DNA of 60,922 nucleotides from Bacillus sp. 522_BSPC (GCF_001076885.1 NZ_JVDT01000029.1:1-60922); one strand, 5' to 3'. Positions 44,025 through 53,320 are shown, counted from the first letter of the stretch. The notes: generated from the sequence alone by a model not told the origin. A program made the numbers and translations.

Positions 44025-45398
44025 ATGAGAAAATCTAATGCTACGCTTTCTTATGAACAGTTATTGGCTAATTTCTCTGAAGTAGAAGAAGCACTTTCCA
44101 ATCAGGAGGCATTAGAAGAAGCAAATCGTTGTCTATATTGTTATGATGCGCCTTGTATAACGGCTTGTCCAACTGGTATTGATATCCCTAGTTTTATTAA
44201 AAAAATTGCTTCAGGAAACTTGAAGGGATCTGCGAAGACAATTATGTCAGCAAATCCTGTCGGGGCAAGTTGTTCTAGAGTCTGTCCAACAGAAGAATTG
44301 TGTGAGGGAGCTTGTGTGCTGAACAATTCAACAAAACCAATTATGATTGGAAACCTTCAGCGATATGCAACGGATTGGGCGAGGTATAACAACCAGGTAC
44401 TATTTAAGCGAAATGTCCCTCCAATAAATAAAAGCATCGCAATTGTAGGCGGTGGTCCAGCAGGACTTTCAGCAGCAAGAGAACTGGCGCTACTCGGGTA
44501 TAATGTCACTATTTTTGAAGCGGAAAGTAATGCGGGAGGTTTAAATACATATGGAATTGTTTCCTTCCGCCTCCCAAAAGAAGTTTCTTATTGGGAAGTA
44601 GAACAAGTAAGAGATTTAGAAGTTGAAATCCGGACGAATACAAGGGTTGGAGAGGATATTTCTGTACAAGAGATTCTTGAAAACTATGATTCGGTATTGC
44701 TTGCGATTGGAATGGCTAATGTACCTAATATAGGTATTCCAGGTGAAGCATTAACTGGCGTTTATGATGCGATTGAGTTTGTAAAAGAAACAAAGACAAA
44801 GCCATTATCGACAGATTTAATTGGAAAAAGGGTTGCGGTAATTGGCGCTGGAAATACAGCGATAGATGCGGCAACTTGTTCCATTCGCTTAGGCGCCGAG
44901 AATGTCAAAATAGTATATCGGCGTACAGAAGCCGAAATGTCTGCATATGATTTTGAGTACGAATTTGCAAAACAGGATGGCATTGAATTCAGATGGCTAA
45001 CTGCTCCGAAAAAAATTATTGGGAATGAAAAGGGAGAAGTTATTGGCTTAGAATGTGTCAAAATGATGCTTGGAGAACCAGATGCAGATGGTCGAAGAAG
45101 ACCTATTGAACAAGAAAACTCAGAATTTATATTGGAAGTAGATGCTGTAATTAAGGCAATTGGGCAATCTAGATATATAGATTTAATCGAGGAATTCGGA
45201 TTAGAGCATGATCAAGGAATTGTCAACATTCACTCTGCAACCTATCAAACTAGTAATAGTAAAGTATTCGCATGTGGTGATGTTATATTTGGAAAAGGGC
45301 AAGGTGAGGCTATGGTTGTATCAGCGGCACAGCAAGGGAAGGAAAGTGCCTATCGTATTCATCAATCTTTTCTTTCGAAAAAGATGGAAACCGCATAA
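44025..45398 (+). CDS. preT: Dihydropyrimidine dehydrogenase (NAD(P)H) subunit PreT
   Basis: Flavoprotein/iron-sulfur subunit that takes electrons from NAD(P)H and passes them to PreA for reduction of uracil and thymine. The N-terminal cysteine clusters (CLYCYDAPCITACPTG and CSRVCPTEELCEGACV) bind two 4Fe-4S centres. GGGPAGLSAARELA binds FAD, VIGAGNTAIDAATCSI binds the nicotinamide nucleotide, and VFACGDVIFGKGQGEAM closes the FAD site. It is 457 aa, about the length of the N-terminal part of eukaryotic DPD. AAAGGAGG precedes the ATG by 7 nt. preA follows after 15 nt. Confidence 0.94.
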   Translation: MRKSNATLSYEQLLANFSEVEEALSNQEALEEANRCLYCYDAPCITACPTGIDIPSFIKKIASGNLKGSAKTIMSANPVGASCSRVCPTEELCEGACVLNNSTKPIMIGNLQRYATDWARYNNQVLFKRNVPPINKSIAIVGGGPAGLSAARELALLGYNVTIFEAESNAGGLNTYGIVSFRLPKEVSYWEVEQVRDLEVEIRTNTRVGEDISVQEILENYDSVLLAIGMANVPNIGIPGEALTGVYDAIEFVKETKTKPLSTDLIGKRVAVIGAGNTAIDAATCSIRLGAENVKIVYRRTEAEMSAYDFEYEFAKQDGIEFRWLTAPKKIIGNEKGEVIGLECVKMMLGEPDADGRRRPIEQENSEFILEVDAVIKAIGQSRYIDLIEEFGLEHDQGIVNIHSATYQTSNSKVFACGDVIFGKGQGEAMVVSAAQQGKESAYRIHQSFLSKKMETA

Positions 45399-45413
45399 CA
45401 AAGGAGGAATAGC

Positions 45414-46700
45414 ATGGCAGACTTACGTGTTGATTTAGCAGGTATTAAATCACCAAACCCGTTTTGGCTAGCTTCTGCTCCGCCAACAAATTCTGGTTAT
45501 CAAGTGCAACGCGCCTTTGAAGCGGGTTGGGGAGGTGCTGTGTGGAAGACACTAGGAGATCCGATTTTAAATGTATCCTCAAGGTTTGCAGCTGTAAGCT
45601 TTAATGGGCAAAGGGTTGCGGGTTTTAATAATATTGAATTAATTACCGACAGACCATTAGATGTAAATTTAAAAGAAATATATGAAACAAAGAAAAGATT
45701 TCCCAATCATGCCATAGTTGCTTCTTTAATGGTGGAACCAAAGCAGGAAAAATGGCATGAAATTGTTAAAAAAGTAGAGGCAGTAGGTGTTGATGGATTA
45801 GAACTTAATTTTGGCTGTCCACACGGAATGGCAGAAAGAGGAATGGGGGCTGCATCTGGGCAAGTTCCAGAGTTGGTTGAAAAGCAGACATATTGGGTGA
45901 AGGAAGTAGCACAGACACCTGTAATTGTAAAATTAACCCCTAATATAACGGATATAACTGCAACTGCAGAAGCAGCAGTGAATGGAGGAGCAGATTCCAT
46001 TAGTATGATAAATACAATTAATAGTTTAGCAGGGGTAGATATTGATACTTGGGATACGATTCCTCATGTTGCTGGAAAAGGGGCCCATGGTGGCTATTGT
46101 GGACCAGCAGTCAAGCCAATCGCATTGCATATGGTAGGAGAATGTGCTAGAAATCCATTAATTAATGTTCCTATTTCAGGAATTGGCGGCATCTCCAATT
46201 GGCAAAATGCTGTGGAATTTATGCTAATGGGAGCAACAAATGTGCAAATCTGTACAGCTGCTATGCACCATGGTTTTCGAATCGTCGAAGATATGATAGA
46301 TGGGTTGAATAATTATTTAGATGATAAAAATCTTTCATCTGTTATGGAATTAGTAGGGAAATCTGTACCGAAATATTCGGACTGGGGAGACCTCGATTTA
46401 AATTACCAAATTGTAGCACAAATCAATAATGACGTTTGCATCAATTGCAATAAATGTCATATTGCTTGTGAAGATACAAGTCATCAATGTATTGACATGC
46501 TAAAGGATAGTAATGGAAAAAGCTATTTAAAGGTAAGAGAGGAGGATTGTGTAGGATGCAATCTCTGTTCCATTGTATGTCCAGTGGATGGAGCCATTGA
46601 AATGATAGAAGTTGCTCATTCTATGCCTGCGATGACATGGAATGAACGACAAGCCGTAATTGGAGCATTTCCTACTGCATTAGGAATAGGAAATAAGTAA
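45414..46700 (+). CDS. preA: Dihydropyrimidine dehydrogenase catalytic subunit PreA
   Basis: FMN-binding barrel that reduces uracil/thymine to dihydro forms. It begins LRVDLAGIKSPNPFWLASAPPT, with GLELNFGCPHGMAERGMGAASGQ as the active-site loop. Two ferredoxin-type 4Fe-4S motifs are at the C-terminus (CINCNKCHIACEDT and CVGCNLCSIVCPVDGAI). It is 428 aa. In mammalian DPD the proton donor is a Cys in the GLACGQ loop; here the aligned position is Ser (GAASGQ), as in class 2 dihydroorotate dehydrogenases, which use Ser. GGAGG lies 6-7 nt before the ATG. Together with PreT it forms the full enzyme. Confidence 0.94.
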   Translation: MADLRVDLAGIKSPNPFWLASAPPTNSGYQVQRAFEAGWGGAVWKTLGDPILNVSSRFAAVSFNGQRVAGFNNIELITDRPLDVNLKEIYETKKRFPNHAIVASLMVEPKQEKWHEIVKKVEAVGVDGLELNFGCPHGMAERGMGAASGQVPELVEKQTYWVKEVAQTPVIVKLTPNITDITATAEAAVNGGADSISMINTINSLAGVDIDTWDTIPHVAGKGAHGGYCGPAVKPIALHMVGECARNPLINVPISGIGGISNWQNAVEFMLMGATNVQICTAAMHHGFRIVEDMIDGLNNYLDDKNLSSVMELVGKSVPKYSDWGDLDLNYQIVAQINNDVCINCNKCHIACEDTSHQCIDMLKDSNGKSYLKVREEDCVGCNLCSIVCPVDGAIEMIEVAHSMPAMTWNERQAVIGAFPTALGIGNK

Positions 46701-46757
46701 ATTTTTTCAGCTGAAAAAGATAATGTTCAGACCTAAAAAGTAAATGGAGGAATGACC

Positions 46758-48176
46758 ATGAAAAAAATTATTAAAAATGGTTGTATTGTAACAGCAACTG
46801 ATACGTATAATGCAGATATTGCAATGGAAAATGGAGTAATTACCCAAATTGCCGAGAACATAATAGATCTTCAGGCTGAAATCATTGATGCAAAAGGAAT
46901 GTATGTTTTTCCAGGAGGCATTGATCCGCATACGCATTTAGATATGCCGTTTGGGGGGACAATGACGAAAGATGATTTTGAAACAGGAACAATGGCTGCT
47001 GCGTTTGGAGGGACGACTTCTATTATTGATTTTTGTTTAACGACGAAAGGAAAAAGCTTAAAAAGCGCAATCGAAACTTGGCATGCCAAAGCTAAAGATA
47101 AGGCAGTGATTGATTATGGATTTCATTTGCAAATAGTAGAAGTAACAGATCTGGTGCTAGAGGAACTACAGGAAATGATCACAGAGGAAGGCATCACTTC
47201 CTTAAAAGTATTTATGGCATATAAAAATCAATTTCAAGCGGACGACGAGACATTATTTAAGACGTTAATAGCAGCAAAGGAATTAGGCGCACTAGTTATG
47301 GTTCATGCAGAAAATGGGGATGTAATTGATTATTTGGTAAAAAAGGCATTGGAAGAAGGAAATACTGACCCCATTTATCATGCATTAACAAGACCACCAG
47401 AAGCAGAAGGAGAAGCAACAGGTAGAGCTGCAACATTAACACAGCTAGCCAATTCACAACTTTATGTTGTCCATGTTTCCTGTGCAGAAGCAGTGAAACA
47501 ATTAGAGGAGGCTAGGAAAAAAGGAGTAGATATTTGGGGAGAAACATGTCCTCAATATTTGGTATTAGATCAATCCTATTTGGAAAAGCCTAATTTTGAA
47601 GGAGCGAAGTATGTATGGTCTCCGCCTTTAAGAGAAGCTTGGAATCAAGATGTATTATGGAATGCATTGAAAACTGGTCAACTGCAAACATTAGGATCAG
47701 ATCAATGTTCATTTGATTTTAAAGGACAGAAAGATTTAGGGAGAGGCGATTTTTCAAAGATACCGAATGGTGGACCAATTATTGAAGATAGAATGAGTAT
47801 TTTATTTTCTGAAGGTGTAAAAAAAGGAAGAATTACCTTAAATCAATTTGTAGAGATAACTTCCACTCGTGCTGCCAAGTTATTTGGTCTATATCCGAAA
47901 AAAGGAACGATTGCTATTGGTGCAGATGCTGATATCGTTCTTTTTGATCCAGAGACAGAAAGAATAATTTCCGCTGAAACACATCATATGGCTGTTGATT
48001 ATAATCCGTTTGAAGGCATGGAGATTATAGGAGAGCCAGTTACGGTATTTTCAAGAGGAGAATATGTGATTAAAAATAAAGTATTTGTAGGGACAGCAGG
48101 TAAAGGTCAGTATTTAAAACGTGCAAAGTATGGAGAAGCATTATCTGCAAAAAGCAAATCACTAACAATGAAGTAG
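46758..48176 (+). CDS. Dihydropyrimidinase (D-hydantoinase family)
   Basis: Zinc amidohydrolase that opens dihydrouracil/dihydrothymine to N-carbamoyl-beta-amino acids. Metal site: GIDPHTHLDMPFGG near the N-terminus, the carboxylated lysine in SLKVFMAYK, then VMVHAENG and LYVVHVSC; the substrate-loop GSDQCSFDFKGQKDLG is clear. It is 472 aa, the usual length. ATG at 46758 is chosen because GGAGG is 6-7 nt upstream; the ATG at 46752 is too close to it. It follows preA by 57 nt. The genomic setting points to the pyrimidine pathway rather than general hydantoin use. Confidence 0.93.
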   Translation: MKKIIKNGCIVTATDTYNADIAMENGVITQIAENIIDLQAEIIDAKGMYVFPGGIDPHTHLDMPFGGTMTKDDFETGTMAAAFGGTTSIIDFCLTTKGKSLKSAIETWHAKAKDKAVIDYGFHLQIVEVTDLVLEELQEMITEEGITSLKVFMAYKNQFQADDETLFKTLIAAKELGALVMVHAENGDVIDYLVKKALEEGNTDPIYHALTRPPEAEGEATGRAATLTQLANSQLYVVHVSCAEAVKQLEEARKKGVDIWGETCPQYLVLDQSYLEKPNFEGAKYVWSPPLREAWNQDVLWNALKTGQLQTLGSDQCSFDFKGQKDLGRGDFSKIPNGGPIIEDRMSILFSEGVKKGRITLNQFVEITSTRAAKLFGLYPKKGTIAIGADADIVLFDPETERIISAETHHMAVDYNPFEGMEIIGEPVTVFSRGEYVIKNKVFVGTAGKGQYLKRAKYGEALSAKSKSLTMK

Positions 48177-48233
48177 TAATGTATGATTTTTGAATTCTTA
48201 ATATTCTGAATAAATAAAAGGAAGGTGTTTTAT

Positions 48234-49709
48234 ATGTCCCAAAAAAGTAATTATTTAAAATCTCCTGATTTATTGCCGATTAGTCACGAAAAACGAAGTA
48301 TTGGACCATTTGGTTTTGCGGTTATTTGGGTAGGGATGGCAATTGTACTGGCGGCATTTGCCATTGGCGGGGGAGGGATTATAAACCTTCCTTTAGGTAT
48401 GGTTATCTTAGCAACAATCATCGGTTCAGTAGCTATAGGAATTCTTATGACGATTATTGGCGATATAGGGGTGGAGCATGGCCTATCGTTTCCTGTTTAT
48501 ATGAGGGCTCCATTTGGAACGATTGGGACACATATTCCTTCTATTGTAAGGGGGGTTACTGCCGCTTGCTGGTTTGGAATTAACACGTATTTTGGATCGA
48601 CTGCCATTAATGCCATATTAAATTTATTATTTGGCTTTGACAATTGGCTAGTATGCTTTTTTCTCTTTGCTGCATTGCAATTATTAAATACTTCATTAGG
48701 GATTAAATCAATTGAACGATTTGCTGATTTGGCGGCACCTATTATTATCCTCATCTCATGCTGGATGTATGTCTCTTTATCTGATAAAGCCATTGCAGAT
48801 GGAAAGGATGTGTGGACTTGGGTGGAAAGCCCTGTAACAGGGGGAGCTGCTTTTACAGCATTTATGGTCATTGTCATGAGCAATATGGGATTTTGGGCAA
48901 CATTAGCTGCCGATATGCCTTCTCTCTCTCGTTTTTTTAAAGCACCAAAAGAAGAAAGAAATTGGTTTAAAAGAAATAAAACACAGCTACTAGGAAGCAT
49001 TGTTGTAATGCCGATTGTGAATACATTTATGATTATCATTGGTGCAGTATCCTATATGGCTGTTTCTAACGCAGATCCTGTCGTTGCTTTGCAAGAAGCT
49101 GCAAGTGGTTTCGCATTAGGAATCTTATTATTAATGATTGTTCTTGCACAGTGGTCTACAAATACATCTGCTAACGTTATACCAGCAGCCACTATTTTTT
49201 CAAATGTAGGTGGACCAAAGATGCCTTTTTGGGTAGGCGTGGTGATTGCAGGAATTATTGGTGTCATTGCACAGCCATGGAGTTTATTTGAAGTATTAAA
49301 TAGTGCCCTGCTTGTTATCGGCGGAATTTTAACATCCATTGTAGGAATCTTGTTTGCAGATTACTATCTTTTAAGAAAAAGAAGGGTAAATGTCATCGAT
49401 TTATATGAACCAGATGGACAATTTCGATATATGAAAGGAATAAATCTTGCTGGATTCATCGCTTGGATTGTTGGTGGAGTGCTGGCAAATCTTCTTTCTT
49501 CTTATTCTTCCATCGTTGGTTTTGTTGTAGGATCAGGGCTTTATTATGTATTGGCAAAATATTGGTGGTTTAAAAAATATCCACAAGCAGAAATAGAGGA
49601 TCCTTGTGATGAAAAATATTTAGGTATCACGGTAAGTCATGACTGGTATATTGATGGAGCAGAAGAGGAAGCTACAGAAATAGAGGATGCAATGGTGGAA
49701 AGAGTTTAG
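48234..49709 (+). CDS. NCS1-family nucleobase permease
   Basis: Twelve-helix importer of the cytosine/uracil/allantoin/hydantoin group. N-terminal part: SIGPFGFAVIWVGMAIVLAAFAIGG and FPVYMRAPFGTIGTHIPSIVRGVTAACWFGINTYFGS, where substrate-contact residues of NCS1 proteins lie. It is 491 aa. ATG at 48234 has AAGGAAGG upstream; a GTG at 48225 lies in the ribosome-binding site. Being inside the reductive pyrimidine operon, uracil, thymine or dihydropyrimidines are the likely cargo. Confidence 0.9.
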   Translation: MSQKSNYLKSPDLLPISHEKRSIGPFGFAVIWVGMAIVLAAFAIGGGGIINLPLGMVILATIIGSVAIGILMTIIGDIGVEHGLSFPVYMRAPFGTIGTHIPSIVRGVTAACWFGINTYFGSTAINAILNLLFGFDNWLVCFFLFAALQLLNTSLGIKSIERFADLAAPIIILISCWMYVSLSDKAIADGKDVWTWVESPVTGGAAFTAFMVIVMSNMGFWATLAADMPSLSRFFKAPKEERNWFKRNKTQLLGSIVVMPIVNTFMIIIGAVSYMAVSNADPVVALQEAASGFALGILLLMIVLAQWSTNTSANVIPAATIFSNVGGPKMPFWVGVVIAGIIGVIAQPWSLFEVLNSALLVIGGILTSIVGILFADYYLLRKRRVNVIDLYEPDGQFRYMKGINLAGFIAWIVGGVLANLLSSYSSIVGFVVGSGLYYVLAKYWWFKKYPQAEIEDPCDEKYLGITVSHDWYIDGAEEEATEIEDAMVERV

Positions 49710-49846
49710 TTACTAGAATGTAATTGGAAATATTTAAACAGCGACAGTAAGTGAATGGGAAGCTCCCCTGCTTGAAGTAGATTTATCTTGAATAAATAAT
49801 CATGTTGAATCCCGTGAAGAAAGACTTTTTAAAAAGGAGGAGTTAG

Positions 49847-50089
49847 ATGTCCGATTATCAGAAATTCTTACATGAGCGTGACCAAATAGATTATTTAATT
49901 TCGGACGGCTATCGAATAAAAAGTATATTAGAAGATTTAAATGGTGCGATGGTTCAACTAGAAAAACAGGATAGAACTAATCGACTAGTAGAACAGCAAA
50001 CACTACGAATCCATACGGCTAACGGAAGAAAATACTTTTCTGTGCTTTTACTAGAGCAATTAAAAATGCATCACGCTTCAAAAAGTTAA
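49847..50089 (+). CDS. 80-aa protein of unknown function in the pyrimidine-degradation operon
   Basis: Well-supported small gene: AAGGAGG lies 7-8 nt before the ATG, and the amidohydrolase gene starts 20 nt after its stop. The sequence is hydrophilic and mostly helical by eye (FLHERDQIDYLISDGYRIKS, LVEQQTLRIHTANGRKYFSVLLLEQL), with no cysteines, no membrane helix and no known motif. Position between the permease and the ureidopropionase suggests an accessory or regulatory part of the pathway, perhaps binding one of the enzymes; this is inference. Confidence 0.7.
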   Translation: MSDYQKFLHERDQIDYLISDGYRIKSILEDLNGAMVQLEKQDRTNRLVEQQTLRIHTANGRKYFSVLLLEQLKMHHASKS

Positions 50090-50108
50090 AAAAGGGAGTG
50101 AATCAAGG

Positions 50109-51341
50109 ATGGAGGGCCAAAAAGTATTAATAAATGGTGATCGCTTAAAAGCTTCATTAGAAAAATTTGCAGACTTTGGTAGGACAGAAAATAATGGCGT
50201 TACGAGACTTGCCTTGTCAAAAGAAGATGAGGAGGCTAGAAATTATTTTCGCAGCTGCTGTGAAGAACTGGGGATGATCGTAAGTATTGATGATATGGGA
50301 AATATGTATGCCCTTTTGGAGGGGGAAACAGAGCATCCACCAATTGTAATGGGATCTCATTTGGATTCTGTGAAAAAAGGGGGCCGATTTGATGGAGTAT
50401 TTGGTGTTGCAGCAGGACTTGAGGTCATTAGAACGATTGTAGACAGCAGCATTAAACCAAGGATTCCGTTAATGCTTGTTAATTTCACAAATGAAGAAGG
50501 AGCAAGGTTCGAACCTTCCATGATGGCTTCAGGTGTTATAACAGGAAAATTTGAAAAAGAAATAATGATGAGAAAAAAAGATGAAAATGGCATTACTTTT
50601 GAACAGGCATTAAAAGCAATCGGCTATGATGGGGATAAGAAAAACCGATTAACAAAGGCCACAGCATTACTAGAAATGCATATTGAGCAAGGACCAGTTC
50701 TTGAAGCAGAGAATCTAACAATTGGCGTTGTTGAATGTGTTGTTGGAATGGTGTGTTATGAAATAACAGTAAGTGGCGAATCGAATCATGCTGGAACGAC
50801 GCCAATGTCAATGAGAAAAGATGCGCTTTTTGCTGCTAATGATATAATAGCGGAAATAAGAAAGCAGCTTGGAAAATTAGATAGTGAATTAGTTTTTACG
50901 ATAGGCAGAATGAATACATATCCTAATATTCATACTGTTATTCCCAATAAGGTGATTTTTACAGTAGAGGCGCGGCATAAGGATCCACTTATTATGAAAC
51001 AAGTGGAAAGTGTTTTGCAAGATTTAGATACTTCTGTTGAACTAGAAGATTGTAGCTTGACGGCCATAAAACTATGGGATAGAAATACCGTCTGGTTTGA
51101 TGAAAGGATTTTGGAACAAATAGAAGAGTCCGTAAAAACTTTAGGCTACTCCTATAAGACAATGGCAAGTGGCGCGGGACATGATGCTCAATTTATGGCA
51201 AGTGTGGTACCTACAGCGATGATTTTTGTACCAAGTATAAAGGGGAAAAGTCACTGTGAGGAAGAACTAACGCCATGGGAGGATTGTGAGAAGGGTGTAA
51301 ATGTTTTATTAGAAACTGTCTTAAGTTTAGGAAAACAATAG
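50109..51341 (+). CDS. N-carbamoyl-beta-alanine amidohydrolase (M20 family, AllC/HyuC-like)
   Basis: Binuclear metal amidohydrolase cleaving N-carbamoyl-beta-alanine to beta-alanine, CO2 and ammonia, the last step of reductive uracil breakdown. Metal ligands are in MGSHLDSVKKGGRFDGVFG, FTNEEGARF, MHIEQGPVLE and the late ASGAGHDAQFM. The dimerisation lid lies between (about residues 210-320, ITVSGESNHAGTTPMSMRKD). It is 410 aa. Allantoate amidohydrolases and L-carbamoylases share the same fold; neighbours favour beta-ureidopropionase. A terminator follows at 51386. Confidence 0.9.
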   Translation: MEGQKVLINGDRLKASLEKFADFGRTENNGVTRLALSKEDEEARNYFRSCCEELGMIVSIDDMGNMYALLEGETEHPPIVMGSHLDSVKKGGRFDGVFGVAAGLEVIRTIVDSSIKPRIPLMLVNFTNEEGARFEPSMMASGVITGKFEKEIMMRKKDENGITFEQALKAIGYDGDKKNRLTKATALLEMHIEQGPVLEAENLTIGVVECVVGMVCYEITVSGESNHAGTTPMSMRKDALFAANDIIAEIRKQLGKLDSELVFTIGRMNTYPNIHTVIPNKVIFTVEARHKDPLIMKQVESVLQDLDTSVELEDCSLTAIKLWDRNTVWFDERILEQIEESVKTLGYSYKTMASGAGHDAQFMASVVPTAMIFVPSIKGKSHCEEELTPWEDCEKGVNVLLETVLSLGKQ

Positions 51342-51385
51342 TAAGAGTAAATAGAACGGTAGCGAAATAGTCGAATGATGGTTGG

Positions 51386-51418
51386 AGGCTGGTCAAAACA
51401 ATGGCTAGCCTTTTATTT
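51386..51418 (+). terminator. Intrinsic terminator of the pyrimidine-degradation operon
   Basis: AGGCTGGTCA (51386-51395) pairs with TGGCTAGCCT (51402-51411) using two wobble pairs, followed by TTTATTTT. Confidence 0.72.
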
Positions 51419-51556
51419 TGACATAAAGGGGACAGCAAAAATGAAAGAGTTCCAATAATAGCTACAGGTGTTCATTATTTTGAAGTGTTTTTCCTGTCAT
51501 CCAGAAATGATGTTGTTCTATAAAAGGAACGAAAAAGAAAAAGTAAAAGGATTTGA

Positions 51557-51586
51557 TTGACTTTTAGGCAATTATAATGATAAAAT
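51557..51586 (+). promoter_or_regulatory. Predicted sigma-A promoter of the glycosyltransferase gene
   Basis: TTGACT (51557-51562), an 18-nt spacer and TAAAAT (51581-51586). The start point would fall near 51593, inside the first palindrome. The gene-free region here is 51342-51740. Confidence 0.5.
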
Positions 51587-51668
51587 GTTCTTAAATAAGA
51601 ACAAATGGTGGAGATGAATCCAAAAGTTATTATTTTATTTTTTTGTTCACTTGTTCTTTTTAAAGAAC
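51587..51668. promoter_or_regulatory. Pair of GTTCTT-N4-AAGAAC palindromes
   Basis: GTTCTTAAATAAGAAC (51587-51602) and GTTCTTTTTAAAGAAC (51653-51668) share identical 6-bp arms and 4-nt centres, 66 bp apart, about six helical turns. The first covers the predicted transcription start. This is the layout of a looping or doubly occupied repressor operator. The regulator is not identified. Confidence 0.6.
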
Positions 51669-51740
51669 GATTTGTTTTTTAGTAAGACAACCTGATGAAG
51701 TCTAACATAGCATTATGAAGAAAAATGAAAGTTGGTGGAT

Positions 51741-53273
51741 TCATTGTCATTAGTAGTAGAAGAGGAAAAAGGTAGTATATCGTTTTTTAGCATGCCTGGT
51801 ATAAAAAAATCCTATATGAAACCTAGAATTGTAGCACTAATTCCTGCTCACAACGAAGAAAAATCCATTAGAGATTGTTTAGCCGGAATTAATGATCAAT
51901 TGCTACCAAAAGGCGTAGAGTTAGATGTTTATGTCATCGCAGATAACTGTACAGATCGCACGGAAGAAAAGGCAATAAAGGCAGGCGAAGAATTCGGCTT
52001 AAATCTAAAAGTGATTATTACGGAAGGAAATAAACTTCGGAAGGTTGGCGCTTTAAATAGCGGATGGAAATTATTGTATGGGGATATTATGGATTTCTAT
52101 AATATTCAATTAACCGAATCGCAAGAATTATATAAACAAAGTATTAAAGCGATTCTTGGGATGGATGCAGATAGTCGTTTAGCCCCTAACTGTTTAAAAT
52201 ATCTATGGGAAGGGTTGATGAGTGGCCGCAACATTGGTGGAGTTATGGCTAAATATACAATGCGTATGCCGAAAAAGAAGAGCTTATTAAGCAAACATGA
52301 TGTCTATTATGAAGAAAAGATAGCTAGCGGTGAGTACGGTGGTCCCATTAGTAGATGGTGGACACATCAGCAAAAACAAGATATGGCAAGCTGGCTATTA
52401 GATCTTCAGTATCATGGTGGCAGCACATATGTACTTGGAGGTCAAGCAACCTTATTTCGACCAGAAGCATTGCAAGAAGTAGTAAACCATAATAAATTAG
52501 ATGGCCCATGGCAGAATGATAGTGATGTAGAAGATATGCTACTTACTTGGCAATTGCAAAAATCGGGATGGAAGACGCTTGTTAGTCCAAAGGGCCGCTG
52601 CTTTGTAGATGCAATGCGCTCGTACCATACTTTTAGGGAACAACGAAATAAGTGGAATTCCGGAACGGTTGAATTGCTTACAAATAAAGATTTAAGTATT
52701 CAGACGCGACACAAGGGGAAAATTTGGCGAAACCAACTAAAGTCATTTTCGGATTTAGTAATACGTGTCCTCTTTGTCATTTTATTAAGTGTTGCATTAG
52801 CTACAGATCAATTTTATTGGTCCTGGATATGGTTAACACCAATAGTACTGGCATCTATTCTTAATACGGTTCTTGCTATCAAAACACCGATGCATCGGAC
52901 AATAGATGTCATTTTTGCGGCACTATTGATTGCTCCCGAAGTTTATTTATGGGTAAATTTAATGACTTTTAGTCAGGTGTGGCTGCAAAAGCTATCTGCT
53001 AATAAGAAAGACGGATGGGCAAATCAATATGCTGCCGAGTCAGGAAAAACGCGAAGCAAATTAGCCCAAGGAATCTTGCTTGGAACAATAACTATTTTAA
53101 TAATCGGCTATATATGTTTTTCTTATCGTGATTTTCTAACAAGTGAGGCTGTTCAACAAGCAATTAATCCATATTTGATGGGTGGTTGGATAACATTAAC
53201 ATACTTGACTATTTTAAAATCTTTAATGATGGCTTATCAAATTTGGACATTGCGCGGAAGACATACAGCTTAA
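51741..53273 (+). CDS. Membrane glycosyltransferase, family GT2
   Basis: Processive-type GT2 enzyme. The catalytic domain (residues about 25-300) holds VALIPAHNEEKSIRDCL, the DxD-like AILGMDADSRL, the acidic QNDSDVEDMLLTW base motif and the QLQKSGW acceptor motif. Four C-terminal hydrophobic segments lie at about 330-365, 375-412, 445-465 and 478-500. It is 510 aa from TTG at 51741, 5 nt after GGTGG; a GTG at 51732 lies in the ribosome-binding site. The sequence lacks a PilZ domain. It is a single gene with its own promoter carrying twin palindromes. It probably makes a beta-linked exopolysaccharide, but the sugar is unknown. Confidence 0.85.
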   Translation, partial: SLSLVVEEEKGSISFFSMPGIKKSYMKPRIVALIPAHNEEKSIRDCLAGINDQLLPKGVELDVYVIADNCTDRTEEKAIKAGEEFGLNLKVIITEGNKLRKVGALNSGWKLLYGDIMDFYNIQLTESQELYKQSIKAILGMDADSRLAPNCLKYLWEGLMSGRNIGGVMAKYTMRMPKKKSLLSKHDVYYEEKIASGEYGGPISRWWTHQQKQDMASWLLDLQYHGGSTYVLGGQATLFRPEALQEVVNHNKLDGPWQNDSDVEDMLLTWQLQKSGWKTLVSPKGRCFVDAMRSYHTFREQRNKWNSGTVELLTNKDLSIQTRHKGKIWRNQLKSFSDLVIRVLFVILLSVALATDQFYWSWIWLTPIVLASILNTVLAIKTPMHRTIDVIFAALLIAPEVYLWVNLMTFSQVWLQKLSANKKDGWANQYAAESGKTRSKLAQGILLGTITILIIGYICFSYRDFLTSEAVQQAINPYLMGGWITLTYLTILKSLMMAYQIWTLRGRHTA

Positions 53274-53285
53274 GATTTAATGGAG

Positions 53286-53320
53286 AAACGTTTAGATAGA
53301 TTATCTAAGCGTTTTTTTTT
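53286..53320 (+). terminator. Intrinsic terminator of the glycosyltransferase gene
   Basis: AAACGTTTAGATA (53286-53298) pairs with TATCTAAGCGTTT (53302-53314), followed by a long T run. Confidence 0.9.
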
